Part shown: positions 1-8,698 of the stretch, piece by piece
Numbering within the stretch: position 1 is the first letter of the stretch
How the letters are laid out: each line of letters opens with the position of its first letter
Assembly: GCA_964465145.1 (NCBI GenBank)
Contig: CAYXJR010000032.1
Location: 1 to 45,190 of the forward strand
DNA: 45,190 nt
DNA from: JAUVKA01 sp964465145
GTDB taxonomy: Bacteria; Bacteroidota; Bacteroidia; Bacteroidales; UBA12481
Reading direction: 5' to 3'
Notes under the pieces: generated by a model
The model's database searches: none
What the model saw: only the letters and a program-made list of their open reading frames with translations
What the model was told of the DNA's origin: nothing
Made by a program: the position numbers and the translations under genes

Positions 1-78
1 TTCTAACGATATAGATAAATTTAAAGAGTGTTGCAAATTTTTGTCATGTACTTAGAAGAAAACTATAAAAATATTATA

Positions 79-1194
79 ATGAAGAAAGTACTGAATTACA
101 TCTTATTTATAATGATCCTGACTGGGTTTTATAGCTGCGCGGGTGGAATCGTTCATGAATCTAATATCATTCCAATTCCTGATTACCGACAGCCAAACTC
201 ATACCTGTGTTTTGCAGCGCCAGGTGAAATGATTATTGATGGAATTCTTACTGCTGAGGAATGGGGGAATGCGACATGGTCGGAATGGTTCAAGGACATT
301 GAAGGAGAGGCCAAACCGACTCCTGCATATAAAACGAGGATGAAAATGATGTGGGATGACAATTACCTGTATGTTGCAGCGGAATTGGAGGATCCCCATG
401 TTTGGGCCAATTTGAAAGAACGCGATACTGTTATTTTTTATGATAATGACTTTGAGGTTTTTATCGATCCCAATGATGATACACATGCTTATTATGAGTT
501 GGAGGTAAATGCTTTTGAAACAGCATGGGATCTTCTGTTACTCCAGCCATACCGCGACGGGGGCCCTGCCGTCGATTCCTGGGACATCAGGGGGCTAAGA
601 GTTGGAACTGAAATTCAAGGGACCATTAATGATCCAAGTGATACAGACCAGGGCTGGACGGTTGAAATCGCTATACCATTTAGTTCCCTTGAGGAATGCG
701 CACCAGGCGGAGAAGCACCAGTTACTGGAAACCAGTGGAGGATAAATTTTTCCAGGGTTGAATGGAGGATTGAGGTGAAAGATGGTCGTTACCAAAAGGT
801 AATAAATCCTGAAACGGGAAAACCCTTTCCTGAAAACAACTGGGTTTGGTCGCCACAAGGCTATATCAATATGCATATGCCTGAATACTGGGGATATGTG
901 CAATTTGCAGGCTTAGCGGAGGAGGCAAACAATGAAAGCTTCCTTGATCCCACAGAGGCCGAAACCAGGTGGATCCTCCGTAACCTCTATTATCGGCAGT
1001 TTAAATACCAAAATGGACATGGCAAGTATGCCAACAGCTTGAAAGATCTCTCCTGGCCTGTGGAACAATTAACAAAGAGGGACCAGGAAGTTATTCTGGA
1101 GGCGGGTAAATATGGCTACCAGGCGTATATAAAATCTCCTGCTACGGACGGCATATTGGTAATAAATGAACGGGGAAGAATTGTTAAGAAATAG
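79..1194 (+). CDS. CBM9-like carbohydrate-binding lipoprotein
   Basis: A 371-residue secreted protein of the carbohydrate-binding family 9-like group that is common in Bacteroidota. The frame is open further upstream, but the ATG at 79 gives a clean lipoprotein signal (MKKVLNYILFIMILTGFYSC, with the cysteine at the end of the hydrophobic stretch), so I chose it. The CBM9-like beta-sandwich begins near residue 45 with the pattern IDGILTAEEW, followed by WDDNYLYVAAELEDPHVWA and a DNDFEVFIDP strand, all typical of the family. It most likely sits on the outer membrane or in the periplasm and binds sugar ends of glycans. Its stop is 7 bp before the GH92 start, so the two are probably co-transcribed. 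The C-terminal 80 residues are not recognised. Ligand unknown. Confidence 0.85.
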   Translation: MKKVLNYILFIMILTGFYSCAGGIVHESNIIPIPDYRQPNSYLCFAAPGEMIIDGILTAEEWGNATWSEWFKDIEGEAKPTPAYKTRMKMMWDDNYLYVAAELEDPHVWANLKERDTVIFYDNDFEVFIDPNDDTHAYYELEVNAFETAWDLLLLQPYRDGGPAVDSWDIRGLRVGTEIQGTINDPSDTDQGWTVEIAIPFSSLEECAPGGEAPVTGNQWRINFSRVEWRIEVKDGRYQKVINPETGKPFPENNWVWSPQGYINMHMPEYWGYVQFAGLAEEANNESFLDPTEAETRWILRNLYYRQFKYQNGHGKYANSLKDLSWPVEQLTKRDQEVILEAGKYGYQAYIKSPATDGILVINERGRIVKK

Positions 1195-1201
1195 CCTTCC
1201 A

Positions 1202-4141
1202 ATGAAAAAACTGTCTTTTATTAGCTTGATGTGTGGATTGATTTTTGGTTGTGCTCACACAACAGAGCCTGTCGAATATATGGATCCCTTTGTTGGCACA
1301 GGTGGTCATGGACATACCTATCCGGGTGCCAGTCTACCCTTAGGGATGGTACAGCTGAGCCCGGATACCCGCCTTGACGGCTGGGATGGCTGTAGCGGAT
1401 ATCATTACTCCGATGATTTAATTTACGGGTTTTCACATACCCATCTTAGCGGTACAGGAGCAACCGACTATGGAGATATCCTTTTAATGCCAACTACCGG
1501 TATCGTTCAACTTGACCCCGGAAGCCGGGAGAATCCTGAATCCGGATATGCTTCACTATTCAGCCACACAAATGAAATAGCCCGGCCAGGATATTATTCT
1601 GTAAAATTGGATGATGACAAGATTTTTGTTGAACTTACCTGTACTGAAAGAGTTGGCTTTCATCGATACAAATTCCCAAAATCAAACTCAGCCAATGTGA
1701 TCATTGACCTGAAGCACAGGGACCAGGTAATTTCATCTTTTTTAAGGGTGGTTAATGAGTACGAATTGGAAGGGATGAGGAGGTCTCAACAATGGGCAGC
1801 CGATCAGTATGTGTATTTTGTGATGCGCTTTTCAAAGCCTTTCAAGAAATATGGTATTTACCTGGACAATAAACTTCAGCCTGGTCAGGAAGTTCAGGGA
1901 CAGTCTGTTAAAGGGTACGTAAGTTTTTCTACAAGCAGAGGGGAAGAGATTTCCGTAAAGGTTGGAATTTCGGCTGTGAGCGTTAACGGGGCCAGAAAGA
2001 ACCTTGAAACGGAAATTCCAGATTGGAATTTTGATGAAATTGTTGATAATGCAGAAACGGCATGGAGGAAAGTAGCAAACAGGATTGAAGTGAAAGGGGG
2101 GACAATGTCACAAAAAAGAGCTTTTTATTCAGCACTATATCATCAATACCTAAGCCCCAATTTGTATATAGATATTGATGGACTTTACAGGGGCCGTGAC
2201 CTGTTGGTTCATAGGGCTGAAGATTTTACCAATTATACAGTTTTTTCCCTGTGGGACACTTTCAGAGCAACCCATCCACTTTATACGATCCTGGAAACGG
2301 ATGTAACACAAGATTTTATCAGAACCTTCATTACGCAGTACGAACAGGGTGGGCTGCTGCCTGTATGGGAATTATCTGCAAATGAAACTGGAACTATGAT
2401 TGGTTACCATGCTGTTTCAGTGATCGCTGATGCATACAACAAAGGATTACGGGACTACAATACTGAAACGGCTTTCAGGGCCATGGTTAAAAGTGCTGAG
2501 CAAAAACATCTGGGGTTGAATCATTACCAGGAGCTTGGTTATATACCAGCCTCTGAGGAGGATGCCTCTGTTTCCAAAACCCTGGAATATGCTTATGATG
2601 ACTGGTGTATTTCCACTATGGCAAAGGATCTTGGAAACGATACTCTTTATCTGCAATTTATACAGCGTGCCCAAAACTACAAGAATATCTTTGACCCGGA
2701 AACTGGATTTATGAGGGCCAAGATGGGATCCCAATGGTTCACCCACTTTGATCCAAATGAGGTTAATTATAATTATACCGAAGCCAATGCCTGGCAATAC
2801 AGTTTTTTTGTTCCTCAGGACATCAAAGGGATGATGGATCTGTACGGGGGACCAGGCCCTTTTGAGGCAAAGCTGGATGAATTATTCTCCACCTCATCCG
2901 AAACAACAGGCAGGGATCAGGCAGATATTACGGGCCTTATTGGTCAGTATGCACATGGAAATGAACCATCTCATCACATGGCCTATCTGTATTCCTTTGC
3001 CGGCAAACCCTGGAAAACCCAGGAGCTTGTCAGCCGTATCTGCAGGGAGATGTATACCGACCAGCCAGATGGTATATGCGGCAATGAAGATTGTGGTCAG
3101 ATGTCGGCTTGGTACGTGTTTAGTGCAATGGGTTTTTATCCTGTAACTCCCGGCCGGCCCGAATATACTATTGGCACCCCAATGTTCGAAGAAGTTACTG
3201 TTAATCTTGAGAATGGAAATCAATTCACAATCAAAGCATTAAATAATCTCCCAGAAAATATCTATATTCAAAAAGCAGAGCTTAACGGTGTAGAATACCC
3301 TATGAGTTACTTGCTGCATGAGACGATTATGCAGGGAGGAGAGCTCGTCTTTCACATGGGCCCTGATCCTAATTACCAATGGGGTGTTGGAAGCAACAAA
3401 CCAGTAACCAGTATTGACGAATATTTAATTCTACCTGTTCCCTTTGTCAGTAAAGGCGATAAAACTTTTGACAGCAGTACTTCTGTTGAATTATCCTGCC
3501 TCGATACAACTGCGGCCATTTTCTATCAAACTTTGGAAATTGGCACTGATGGGACAAACAGCTTCAGAGAATACAACAAGCAGATCGAATTAAAGCGATC
3601 AAGAAAGATTAGATTCTATGCACAGAAAGGGGAATTAGTGACTCCTGTGATGGATGCAAGCTTTTACAAACTACCCCCAAATCGCTCTATTATGCTGAAT
3701 ACAAAATATTCCCCCCAATATTCGGCAGGAGGAGATAACTCTCTAATCGATATGATAAGGGGTGAAAGAAATTACAGGACAGGTGCATGGCAGGGATATG
3801 AGGGTGTCGATATCCTTGCTGACGTGGACCTTGGATCGGTACACTCAATTAGCCATCTGGAACTTAGCTGCTTCCAGGATCAGGATTATTGGATTTTCAT
3901 GCCTCTGTCTGTTGAGTTTGAAACCTCAGTTAATGGATCGGATTGGATACCTTATGCCAGGATAGAAAATGATGTGTCAGAAAAAGCCATAGGTTCTTTT
4001 ATAAAATCTTTTGCGGCCGACTCCTGGTCTTCAGGCCGATATGTCAGGGTTCGGGCTAAAAACAGGGAAGTTTGTCCTGAGTGGCACAAAGGAGCCGGAT
4101 TGAAAGCCTGGCTGTTTGCGGATGAACTGATAATACAATAG
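1202..4141 (+). CDS. GH92 alpha-mannosidase with C-terminal discoidin-like domain
   Basis: A 979-residue secreted glycoside hydrolase of family 92, a calcium-dependent exo-alpha-mannosidase family that removes mannose from N-glycans and yeast mannan. The ATG at 1202 starts a lipoprotein signal (LSFISLMCGLIFGCAH). The N-terminal GH92 beta-sandwich starts with YMDPFVGTGGHGHTYPGA. The (alpha/alpha)6 catalytic domain has the family motifs SLWDTFRATHP, GNEPSHHMAYLY and GNEDCGQMSAWYVFSAMGFY; the acidic residues in the last two are the expected acid/base positions. After the catalytic part there is a short chitobiase-C-like strand region (near residue 755) and a discoidin (F5/8 type C) fold over about the last 130 residues, probably another glycan-binding module. 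Linkage specificity cannot be read from sequence; alpha-1,2 is most common in the family. Confidence 0.93.
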   Translation: MKKLSFISLMCGLIFGCAHTTEPVEYMDPFVGTGGHGHTYPGASLPLGMVQLSPDTRLDGWDGCSGYHYSDDLIYGFSHTHLSGTGATDYGDILLMPTTGIVQLDPGSRENPESGYASLFSHTNEIARPGYYSVKLDDDKIFVELTCTERVGFHRYKFPKSNSANVIIDLKHRDQVISSFLRVVNEYELEGMRRSQQWAADQYVYFVMRFSKPFKKYGIYLDNKLQPGQEVQGQSVKGYVSFSTSRGEEISVKVGISAVSVNGARKNLETEIPDWNFDEIVDNAETAWRKVANRIEVKGGTMSQKRAFYSALYHQYLSPNLYIDIDGLYRGRDLLVHRAEDFTNYTVFSLWDTFRATHPLYTILETDVTQDFIRTFITQYEQGGLLPVWELSANETGTMIGYHAVSVIADAYNKGLRDYNTETAFRAMVKSAEQKHLGLNHYQELGYIPASEEDASVSKTLEYAYDDWCISTMAKDLGNDTLYLQFIQRAQNYKNIFDPETGFMRAKMGSQWFTHFDPNEVNYNYTEANAWQYSFFVPQDIKGMMDLYGGPGPFEAKLDELFSTSSETTGRDQADITGLIGQYAHGNEPSHHMAYLYSFAGKPWKTQELVSRICREMYTDQPDGICGNEDCGQMSAWYVFSAMGFYPVTPGRPEYTIGTPMFEEVTVNLENGNQFTIKALNNLPENIYIQKAELNGVEYPMSYLLHETIMQGGELVFHMGPDPNYQWGVGSNKPVTSIDEYLILPVPFVSKGDKTFDSSTSVELSCLDTTAAIFYQTLEIGTDGTNSFREYNKQIELKRSRKIRFYAQKGELVTPVMDASFYKLPPNRSIMLNTKYSPQYSAGGDNSLIDMIRGERNYRTGAWQGYEGVDILADVDLGSVHSISHLELSCFQDQDYWIFMPLSVEFETSVNGSDWIPYARIENDVSEKAIGSFIKSFAADSWSSGRYVRVRAKNREVCPEWHKGAGLKAWLFADELIIQ

Positions 4142-4220
4142 GGTTATGAAATCCTCTGTTTAGCGCCTTGAATTATGGATCAAATCGGAAAATAAAAATA
4201 TTTAATGAACAATTATTCAG

Positions 4221-6668
4221 ATGAAAACACTTTCCACCATAACCTCCAAAATCCTGCTTATAATAGCTTTTTTCAGTACATCAGTAATAGGAATAGCACA
4301 GCAGACAATCTATCAGTTTATCGGAGGCCTTACCCTTCCCCTGCAGGGGAACTATGGACGTGAGGCTGTCTTTCAGGACCAATTATTGTGGCAGATGGCA
4401 GAGGGAACAATGGACGCCCCGTTGGAGGGCCTAGCAGCTTCAACACAGGATGATGGGACTGAGGTCATCTGGTCTGATATCCAGGCAGATGATAAGGAAA
4501 CTTTTCGACACAGAAATTTGCGGGGAGGATATCTTTATTGCGAATACGAATCAAAAAAAGCTGAAGTGGTTATTTTGGAAGCATCTGGTCATAATGAGGT
4601 ATTCATTAACGGTGAACCGCGAGGTGGAGATGTTTATAGCTATGGTTGGGTTCAACATCCGGTTTTATTAAAAAAAGGCAGGAATACTTTCCTTTTCCGC
4701 GGAGCCAGGGGACAGCTGACAGCCAGTCTGACTGCTCCTTTGGGTGAAGTTTTTCTGTCAGGCCGCGATGCGCTTTTGCCGGATTGGGTAGAGGGATGGA
4801 CAAGTGAGGTCCCAGGTGCCATAAGGCTTATAAACGCCAGCTCAAAAACTATTAAAGGATATAAGCTTACCAGTTTCATTAATGGCAAAATGAATCAAAG
4901 TATTGAGGTCCCTCAAATTGGTCCCTTAACGAGCAGAAAGGTTCCCTTTATGATAAATGGTAAAGGTTTAAAAGCAGGGGATACGATTTCGCTTAGCTTC
5001 GTTCTGCTCGATCTCAAAGGGAAAGAAGTGAAAATGGAAAACATTCCCGTTTTTGAAATAAAAGTTAAAGTGCCATCTGATCGCAGAAAGGAGACTTTTA
5101 TCTCCAATATTGACGGGAGCGTACAATATTATAGTGTAGTACCACCCTCCCTGGTAGATCTTAAGGATCCTGCATTGTTTTTTACCCTGCACGGAGCTTC
5201 GGTTGAAGCAGTAAACCAGGCAGCAGCTTATTCTCCAAAAGATTGGGGGGTAATAGTAGCTCCAACCAATCGCCGGCCTTATGGATTCGACTGGGAAGAC
5301 TGGGGCCGTATGGATGGTAAAGAAGTTTTGGAAATCGTCAAAGAAAAATATCATCCCGATCCAAGTCGAATGTATCTGACGGGGCATTCCATGGGGGGAC
5401 ATGGGACCTGGCAGTTTGGAGTTACCTATCCTGGTTATTGGGCGGCAATAGCCCCAAGCGCAGGATGGTACAGCTTCTGGTCCTATGCTGGGAAAGATAT
5501 GCCGGATACTCCAAACCCTATGGAAGAAATATTCCTTCGGGCCTCAAACCCAAGCAATACACTGGCCCTTTCAAAAAACTATCTCCACTATGGAATATAT
5601 ATCCTGCATGGGGATGCAGATGATAATGTTCTTGTTTCCCAGGCCAGGTTTATGAGGGAACATCTGGCTGTATTTCATGCAGATTTTTGCTATTACGAGC
5701 GACCGGGAGCGGGCCACTGGTGGGGAAATGAATGTGTGGATTGGCCGCCGCTTTTTGAATTCCTCGACTGGCATAAGCGGCCGGAATTAGAAAATATCTC
5801 CAAAATAAGTTTTGCTACTTCCTGCCCTGGTGTTTCATCAGAATCAAGGTTTGTTACGATTTGGCAGCAGGAAAATGATCTTGACATTTCCAGTATAGAG
5901 ATAAAGCAGGACACAACTGCCAAAAAAATCACTGTTGGGAGCGAAAATATTCAGGTGTTTAAATTGGATTTAGGACACCTCAAAAAAGGACAGCCATATG
6001 ATATTATTTGTGAGTCGGATAGTTTTAAGATTGATCCGGCTGTAAATCCGGAGCTATTTTTTAAAAAGGGTTCAAATGGCTGGGATCAGATATCTGAACC
6101 AGATCCAGGACAAAAAGGGCCTCACAGATGTGGGTTATTCAAAGAAGCTTTCCGCAACCGAATGGTATTCGTTTATGGAACAGCTGGGACCAAAGCTGAA
6201 AATGAATGGGCCTATAGAAAAGCACGGTTTGATGCCGAAACTTTTTGGTGCAGGGGAAATGGAGCCATTGATGTTTGGTCTGATGAAGAATTTTTAAAGG
6301 CTAAGACATCCGATCGTAACATTATCCTTTACGGACATTCGGAAATGAATAAGGCATGGTCAGTATTGTTACAGGACTCGCCGATACAGGTAAAACGAGG
6401 GCAGGTTAGCATGGGGTCCAAGGTCATAAAGGGAGACAATCTGGGTGTCTATTTCATTTATCCCAGAAATGATGAACAAAACACCAGTATTGGTGTGATA
6501 GCTGGTTCAGGAATGCCAGGAATGATTACAGCCTATCCCAACCGATACTTTGTGTCCGGTGCAGGATTCCCTGATTATATGGTCTTTAGTTCGGATATGC
6601 TAAAGAAGGATGTTGAGGGAGTAATCGCTGCAGGATTTTTTGATTCGAACTGGAAGCTTAACGAGTAA
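4221..6668 (+). CDS. Secreted alpha/beta-hydrolase (esterase/prolyl-oligopeptidase-like)
   Basis: An 815-residue exported protein. It has a signal peptide (hydrophobic segment residues 9-24, ending IGIAQQ), an N-terminal beta-rich region, and an alpha/beta-hydrolase domain from about residue 285 to 520. The catalytic triad is visible: Ser390 in GHSMGGHG, Asp467 in HGDADDNV and His499 in GAGHWWG. This arrangement matches esterases related to PHB depolymerases and S9-type peptidases. The roughly 290 residues after the hydrolase domain are not recognised. It lies 79 bp after the GH92 gene on the same strand, so deacylation of the same glycan or glycopeptide is plausible, but a peptidase role cannot be excluded. 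Substrate unknown. Confidence 0.8.
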   Translation: MKTLSTITSKILLIIAFFSTSVIGIAQQTIYQFIGGLTLPLQGNYGREAVFQDQLLWQMAEGTMDAPLEGLAASTQDDGTEVIWSDIQADDKETFRHRNLRGGYLYCEYESKKAEVVILEASGHNEVFINGEPRGGDVYSYGWVQHPVLLKKGRNTFLFRGARGQLTASLTAPLGEVFLSGRDALLPDWVEGWTSEVPGAIRLINASSKTIKGYKLTSFINGKMNQSIEVPQIGPLTSRKVPFMINGKGLKAGDTISLSFVLLDLKGKEVKMENIPVFEIKVKVPSDRRKETFISNIDGSVQYYSVVPPSLVDLKDPALFFTLHGASVEAVNQAAAYSPKDWGVIVAPTNRRPYGFDWEDWGRMDGKEVLEIVKEKYHPDPSRMYLTGHSMGGHGTWQFGVTYPGYWAAIAPSAGWYSFWSYAGKDMPDTPNPMEEIFLRASNPSNTLALSKNYLHYGIYILHGDADDNVLVSQARFMREHLAVFHADFCYYERPGAGHWWGNECVDWPPLFEFLDWHKRPELENISKISFATSCPGVSSESRFVTIWQQENDLDISSIEIKQDTTAKKITVGSENIQVFKLDLGHLKKGQPYDIICESDSFKIDPAVNPELFFKKGSNGWDQISEPDPGQKGPHRCGLFKEAFRNRMVFVYGTAGTKAENEWAYRKARFDAETFWCRGNGAIDVWSDEEFLKAKTSDRNIILYGHSEMNKAWSVLLQDSPIQVKRGQVSMGSKVIKGDNLGVYFIYPRNDEQNTSIGVIAGSGMPGMITAYPNRYFVSGAGFPDYMVFSSDMLKKDVEGVIAAGFFDSNWKLNE

Positions 6669-6740
6669 GTATAGTCAACTTTATTGGGGGGAAGGTTTTA
6701 TCTCACCTGGGGATTGTGGAAAATTAAGATCAGGATCCAC

Positions 6741-6761
6741 GGTCCCCAGTCCCCGGTCCCT
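6741..6761. repeat. Three heptamer repeats in intergenic DNA
   Basis: In the 98-bp gap between two convergent genes, three 7-bp units follow one another: GGTCCCC, AGTCCCC, GGTCCCT. They do not form a hairpin, so this is not an intrinsic terminator despite the T run after it. The heptamer period recurs at 42944-43016 with different sequence. Confidence 0.6.
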
Positions 6762-6766
6762 TTTTC

Positions 6767-8353
6767 TTACCGAAAAGCCTCATTAATGTTCTGTACCCGC
6801 TTACCGTTCTTGTAAGCAACTATAAATGCACTGTACAGCTTTGTCCTATTGATGAAGGACTTTTTAAACCCAACTGCTTCAATATATGACTTGAATGATC
6901 CAACAGTATATTTATACCAACCATTTTCATATACTTCCCTCATATCTTCGGTGATTCCATATCTTCCGGCAAGCTTCAATCCTCCCTGTTTTGAATCTTT
7001 GAAAGCGCCGCATTGAATCCTGAATTCCACGTCTGAGAGGGGGGCTTTGGTTAAAAAGGGATCTTCTTTAACTGTTTTTACCGGGAGATCGATTTTTGGT
7101 TTTTCCACTACCAGCTCCTTTTTAACTTCAACTATCGGATCCTGGATTTTTTGATCTGTATGATCCAATTGATCCGCTTGAGCCTGAACCTTGTTATCAA
7201 CAAATATGTAATTGTTGAACCTTACCGTATTCCATTTATCATCCTCCTCATATTCAAAACGGCTGGTGATAGTCTGACTGCCTGCTATATCCCCATTGAC
7301 CCTTATGAAATAGGTAAAGCTAACCATGCTGTCGGTGGGCATATTATCCCATTCTATCAGAACATTTTGGTTATTGAAAGAAAATCTTCCGTTTGTGCTG
7401 GGTGCTTCCAGGGTAGAGAATCCCTTCGGAAACCGTTGAATCAATTTAGCAGGCCCGGTATACGATCCTTTATTAATTCTGAGATTAACTGCTAACACGT
7501 CCCCTGCATTTAACACATCATCCATCAGGCTTTCTACAAAAATATTCATTGGAGCATGTTGGAATTCCCTGCCAGGATCTAATTGGCGTGTTGGGTCAAA
7601 AACAGTATCTGGCCCTGAGCTCACAGGCTTCTTAATCTGCGACTCAGGGGCCCTGATGGTAAAACGAATGCCCACACTGGTTAATGCGTACCAGTCGTTC
7701 TTGCTGCTTTCCCCAACCGTTGCATCCAGAACATCGGTGTTGGTAATTCGATAAATATGATCTATATCAATGGCCAGGTTCTGATTTATTGGGATGGACA
7801 GTCCAATGCCCAAAGGGATGGCGAGGCCATTTTCCCTTGAGGTTTTGGTCACTCCATCGTTTTCATAACCATAATAATAGGGCAGATGAACCTCGTCGGT
7901 ATCAACATACCTCTTGCAGCTTCTATAGCCAAAAGTTGCCAATCCAACTGTCAGATAGGGCTGGAGCTTTAATTTGTTCTTTAGGTTTGTGGCCAGGCCA
8001 AGTGGGGCAAAACGCCCTGATACACCGAATTCACTTACTGAACCAGAGAAATACTCATTTAAGTCGGGATGAATGCTGTAAAGGTTCCCTGCCGCATACT
8101 GCGCTTGTATTCCAATCCAATTATTAAATTCCTTAATGGCCGTAAAGGAAAATCCAAATTTTGAATTGTCCCGAATTGTGGCAAATGGATTATATGAATT
8201 AGCCGACATATCACCATGAAAGCTTAAGATGCCGGGACTTACCCGCAGGGAAAAACCATCTATTTTACCAGGAGTTTGAGCCCTTAATCCCAGGGGGCCG
8301 ATAAAAATAAACAGTATGATGACAATAATTTTATGTACTAAATTCGCCTTCAT
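6767..8353 (-). CDS. Outer-membrane beta-barrel protein with C-terminal SPOR domain
   Basis: A 528-residue exported protein with a signal peptide (residues 1-25, ending LRAQ). Residues about 30-225 look like an OmpA-type small beta barrel (alternating aromatic strands, for example FGFSFTAIKEFNNWIGIQAQYAAG). A DUF11/Ig-like section follows near 260-370 (AVNLRINKGSYTGPAKLIQRFPKGF), then a Pro/Lys/Val-rich linker, then a SPOR-like domain at about 435-520 (FRIQCGAFKD, YKYTVGSFKSYIEAVGFKKSF). SPOR domains bind peptidoglycan glycan strands lacking stem peptides. The protein may therefore tie the outer membrane to the wall. No operon partner; it is convergent with the hydrolase gene upstream in coordinates. 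Confidence 0.75.
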   Translation of the reverse strand: MKANLVHKIIVIILFIFIGPLGLRAQTPGKIDGFSLRVSPGILSFHGDMSANSYNPFATIRDNSKFGFSFTAIKEFNNWIGIQAQYAAGNLYSIHPDLNEYFSGSVSEFGVSGRFAPLGLATNLKNKLKLQPYLTVGLATFGYRSCKRYVDTDEVHLPYYYGYENDGVTKTSRENGLAIPLGIGLSIPINQNLAIDIDHIYRITNTDVLDATVGESSKNDWYALTSVGIRFTIRAPESQIKKPVSSGPDTVFDPTRQLDPGREFQHAPMNIFVESLMDDVLNAGDVLAVNLRINKGSYTGPAKLIQRFPKGFSTLEAPSTNGRFSFNNQNVLIEWDNMPTDSMVSFTYFIRVNGDIAGSQTITSRFEYEEDDKWNTVRFNNYIFVDNKVQAQADQLDHTDQKIQDPIVEVKKELVVEKPKIDLPVKTVKEDPFLTKAPLSDVEFRIQCGAFKDSKQGGLKLAGRYGITEDMREVYENGWYKYTVGSFKSYIEAVGFKKSFINRTKLYSAFIVAYKNGKRVQNINEAFR

Positions 8354-8698
8354 ATTATAGAATTTTCACAGCTGGTTATTAATGTACAAAGGACGCTAAT
8401 TATTGGCAAAATATAAAAATACTAATTTGACCAGCCATATCATTAAATTGGGATGTTCGAAAATGGTAACTTTTTTAAACTTTTTTATAAACAACGTGTT
8501 CTACGACAAAATATTGAAAGATGAGAAAACTATTATTCATAACATTATTTGCCCTGATGTCATAATCATTAAATGCACAAAGTGCTATTTTTCGTTTAAC
8601 TGTGGCGATTATCCTGATGCTTGTAAGTTTGAAAACCAGGAATCTGGATAAGCAGTGATGGGAATTTTGTATCTTCGCTTTCTGCAAAAAAAAGTAAA
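8354..8698. other. 345-bp divergent intergenic region
   Basis: AT-rich gap between the SPOR-barrel gene (leftward) and the C69 dipeptidase (rightward). An 82-codon open frame at 8403-8651 has no recognisable domain and lysine/isoleucine-rich composition expected of AT-rich noncoding DNA, so I do not call it. The only site I can support is the promoter-like octamer just before the dipeptidase, listed separately. Confidence 0.5.
8670..8677 (+). promoter_or_regulatory. Bacteroidota-type -7 element
   Basis: TATCTTCG matches TAnnTTTG at seven of eight positions and lies 21 bp before the dipeptidase start. No good TTTG -33 box is seen at the usual distance, so this is a moderate call. Confidence 0.45.

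Noticed and set aside
2862..3146. Additional open frames inside the GH92 gene, on both strands
   Set aside because: They lie fully within a well-supported gene in other frames and show no recognisable protein pattern.
6741..6770. Intrinsic terminator between the hydrolase and the SPOR-barrel gene
   Set aside because: The GC-rich stretch is a direct heptamer repeat that cannot fold on itself.
8403..8651. 82-codon open frame in the gap before the C69 dipeptidase
   Set aside because: Composition is that of AT-rich noncoding DNA, no domain or signal peptide, no start-site support, and it is in the expected promoter region.
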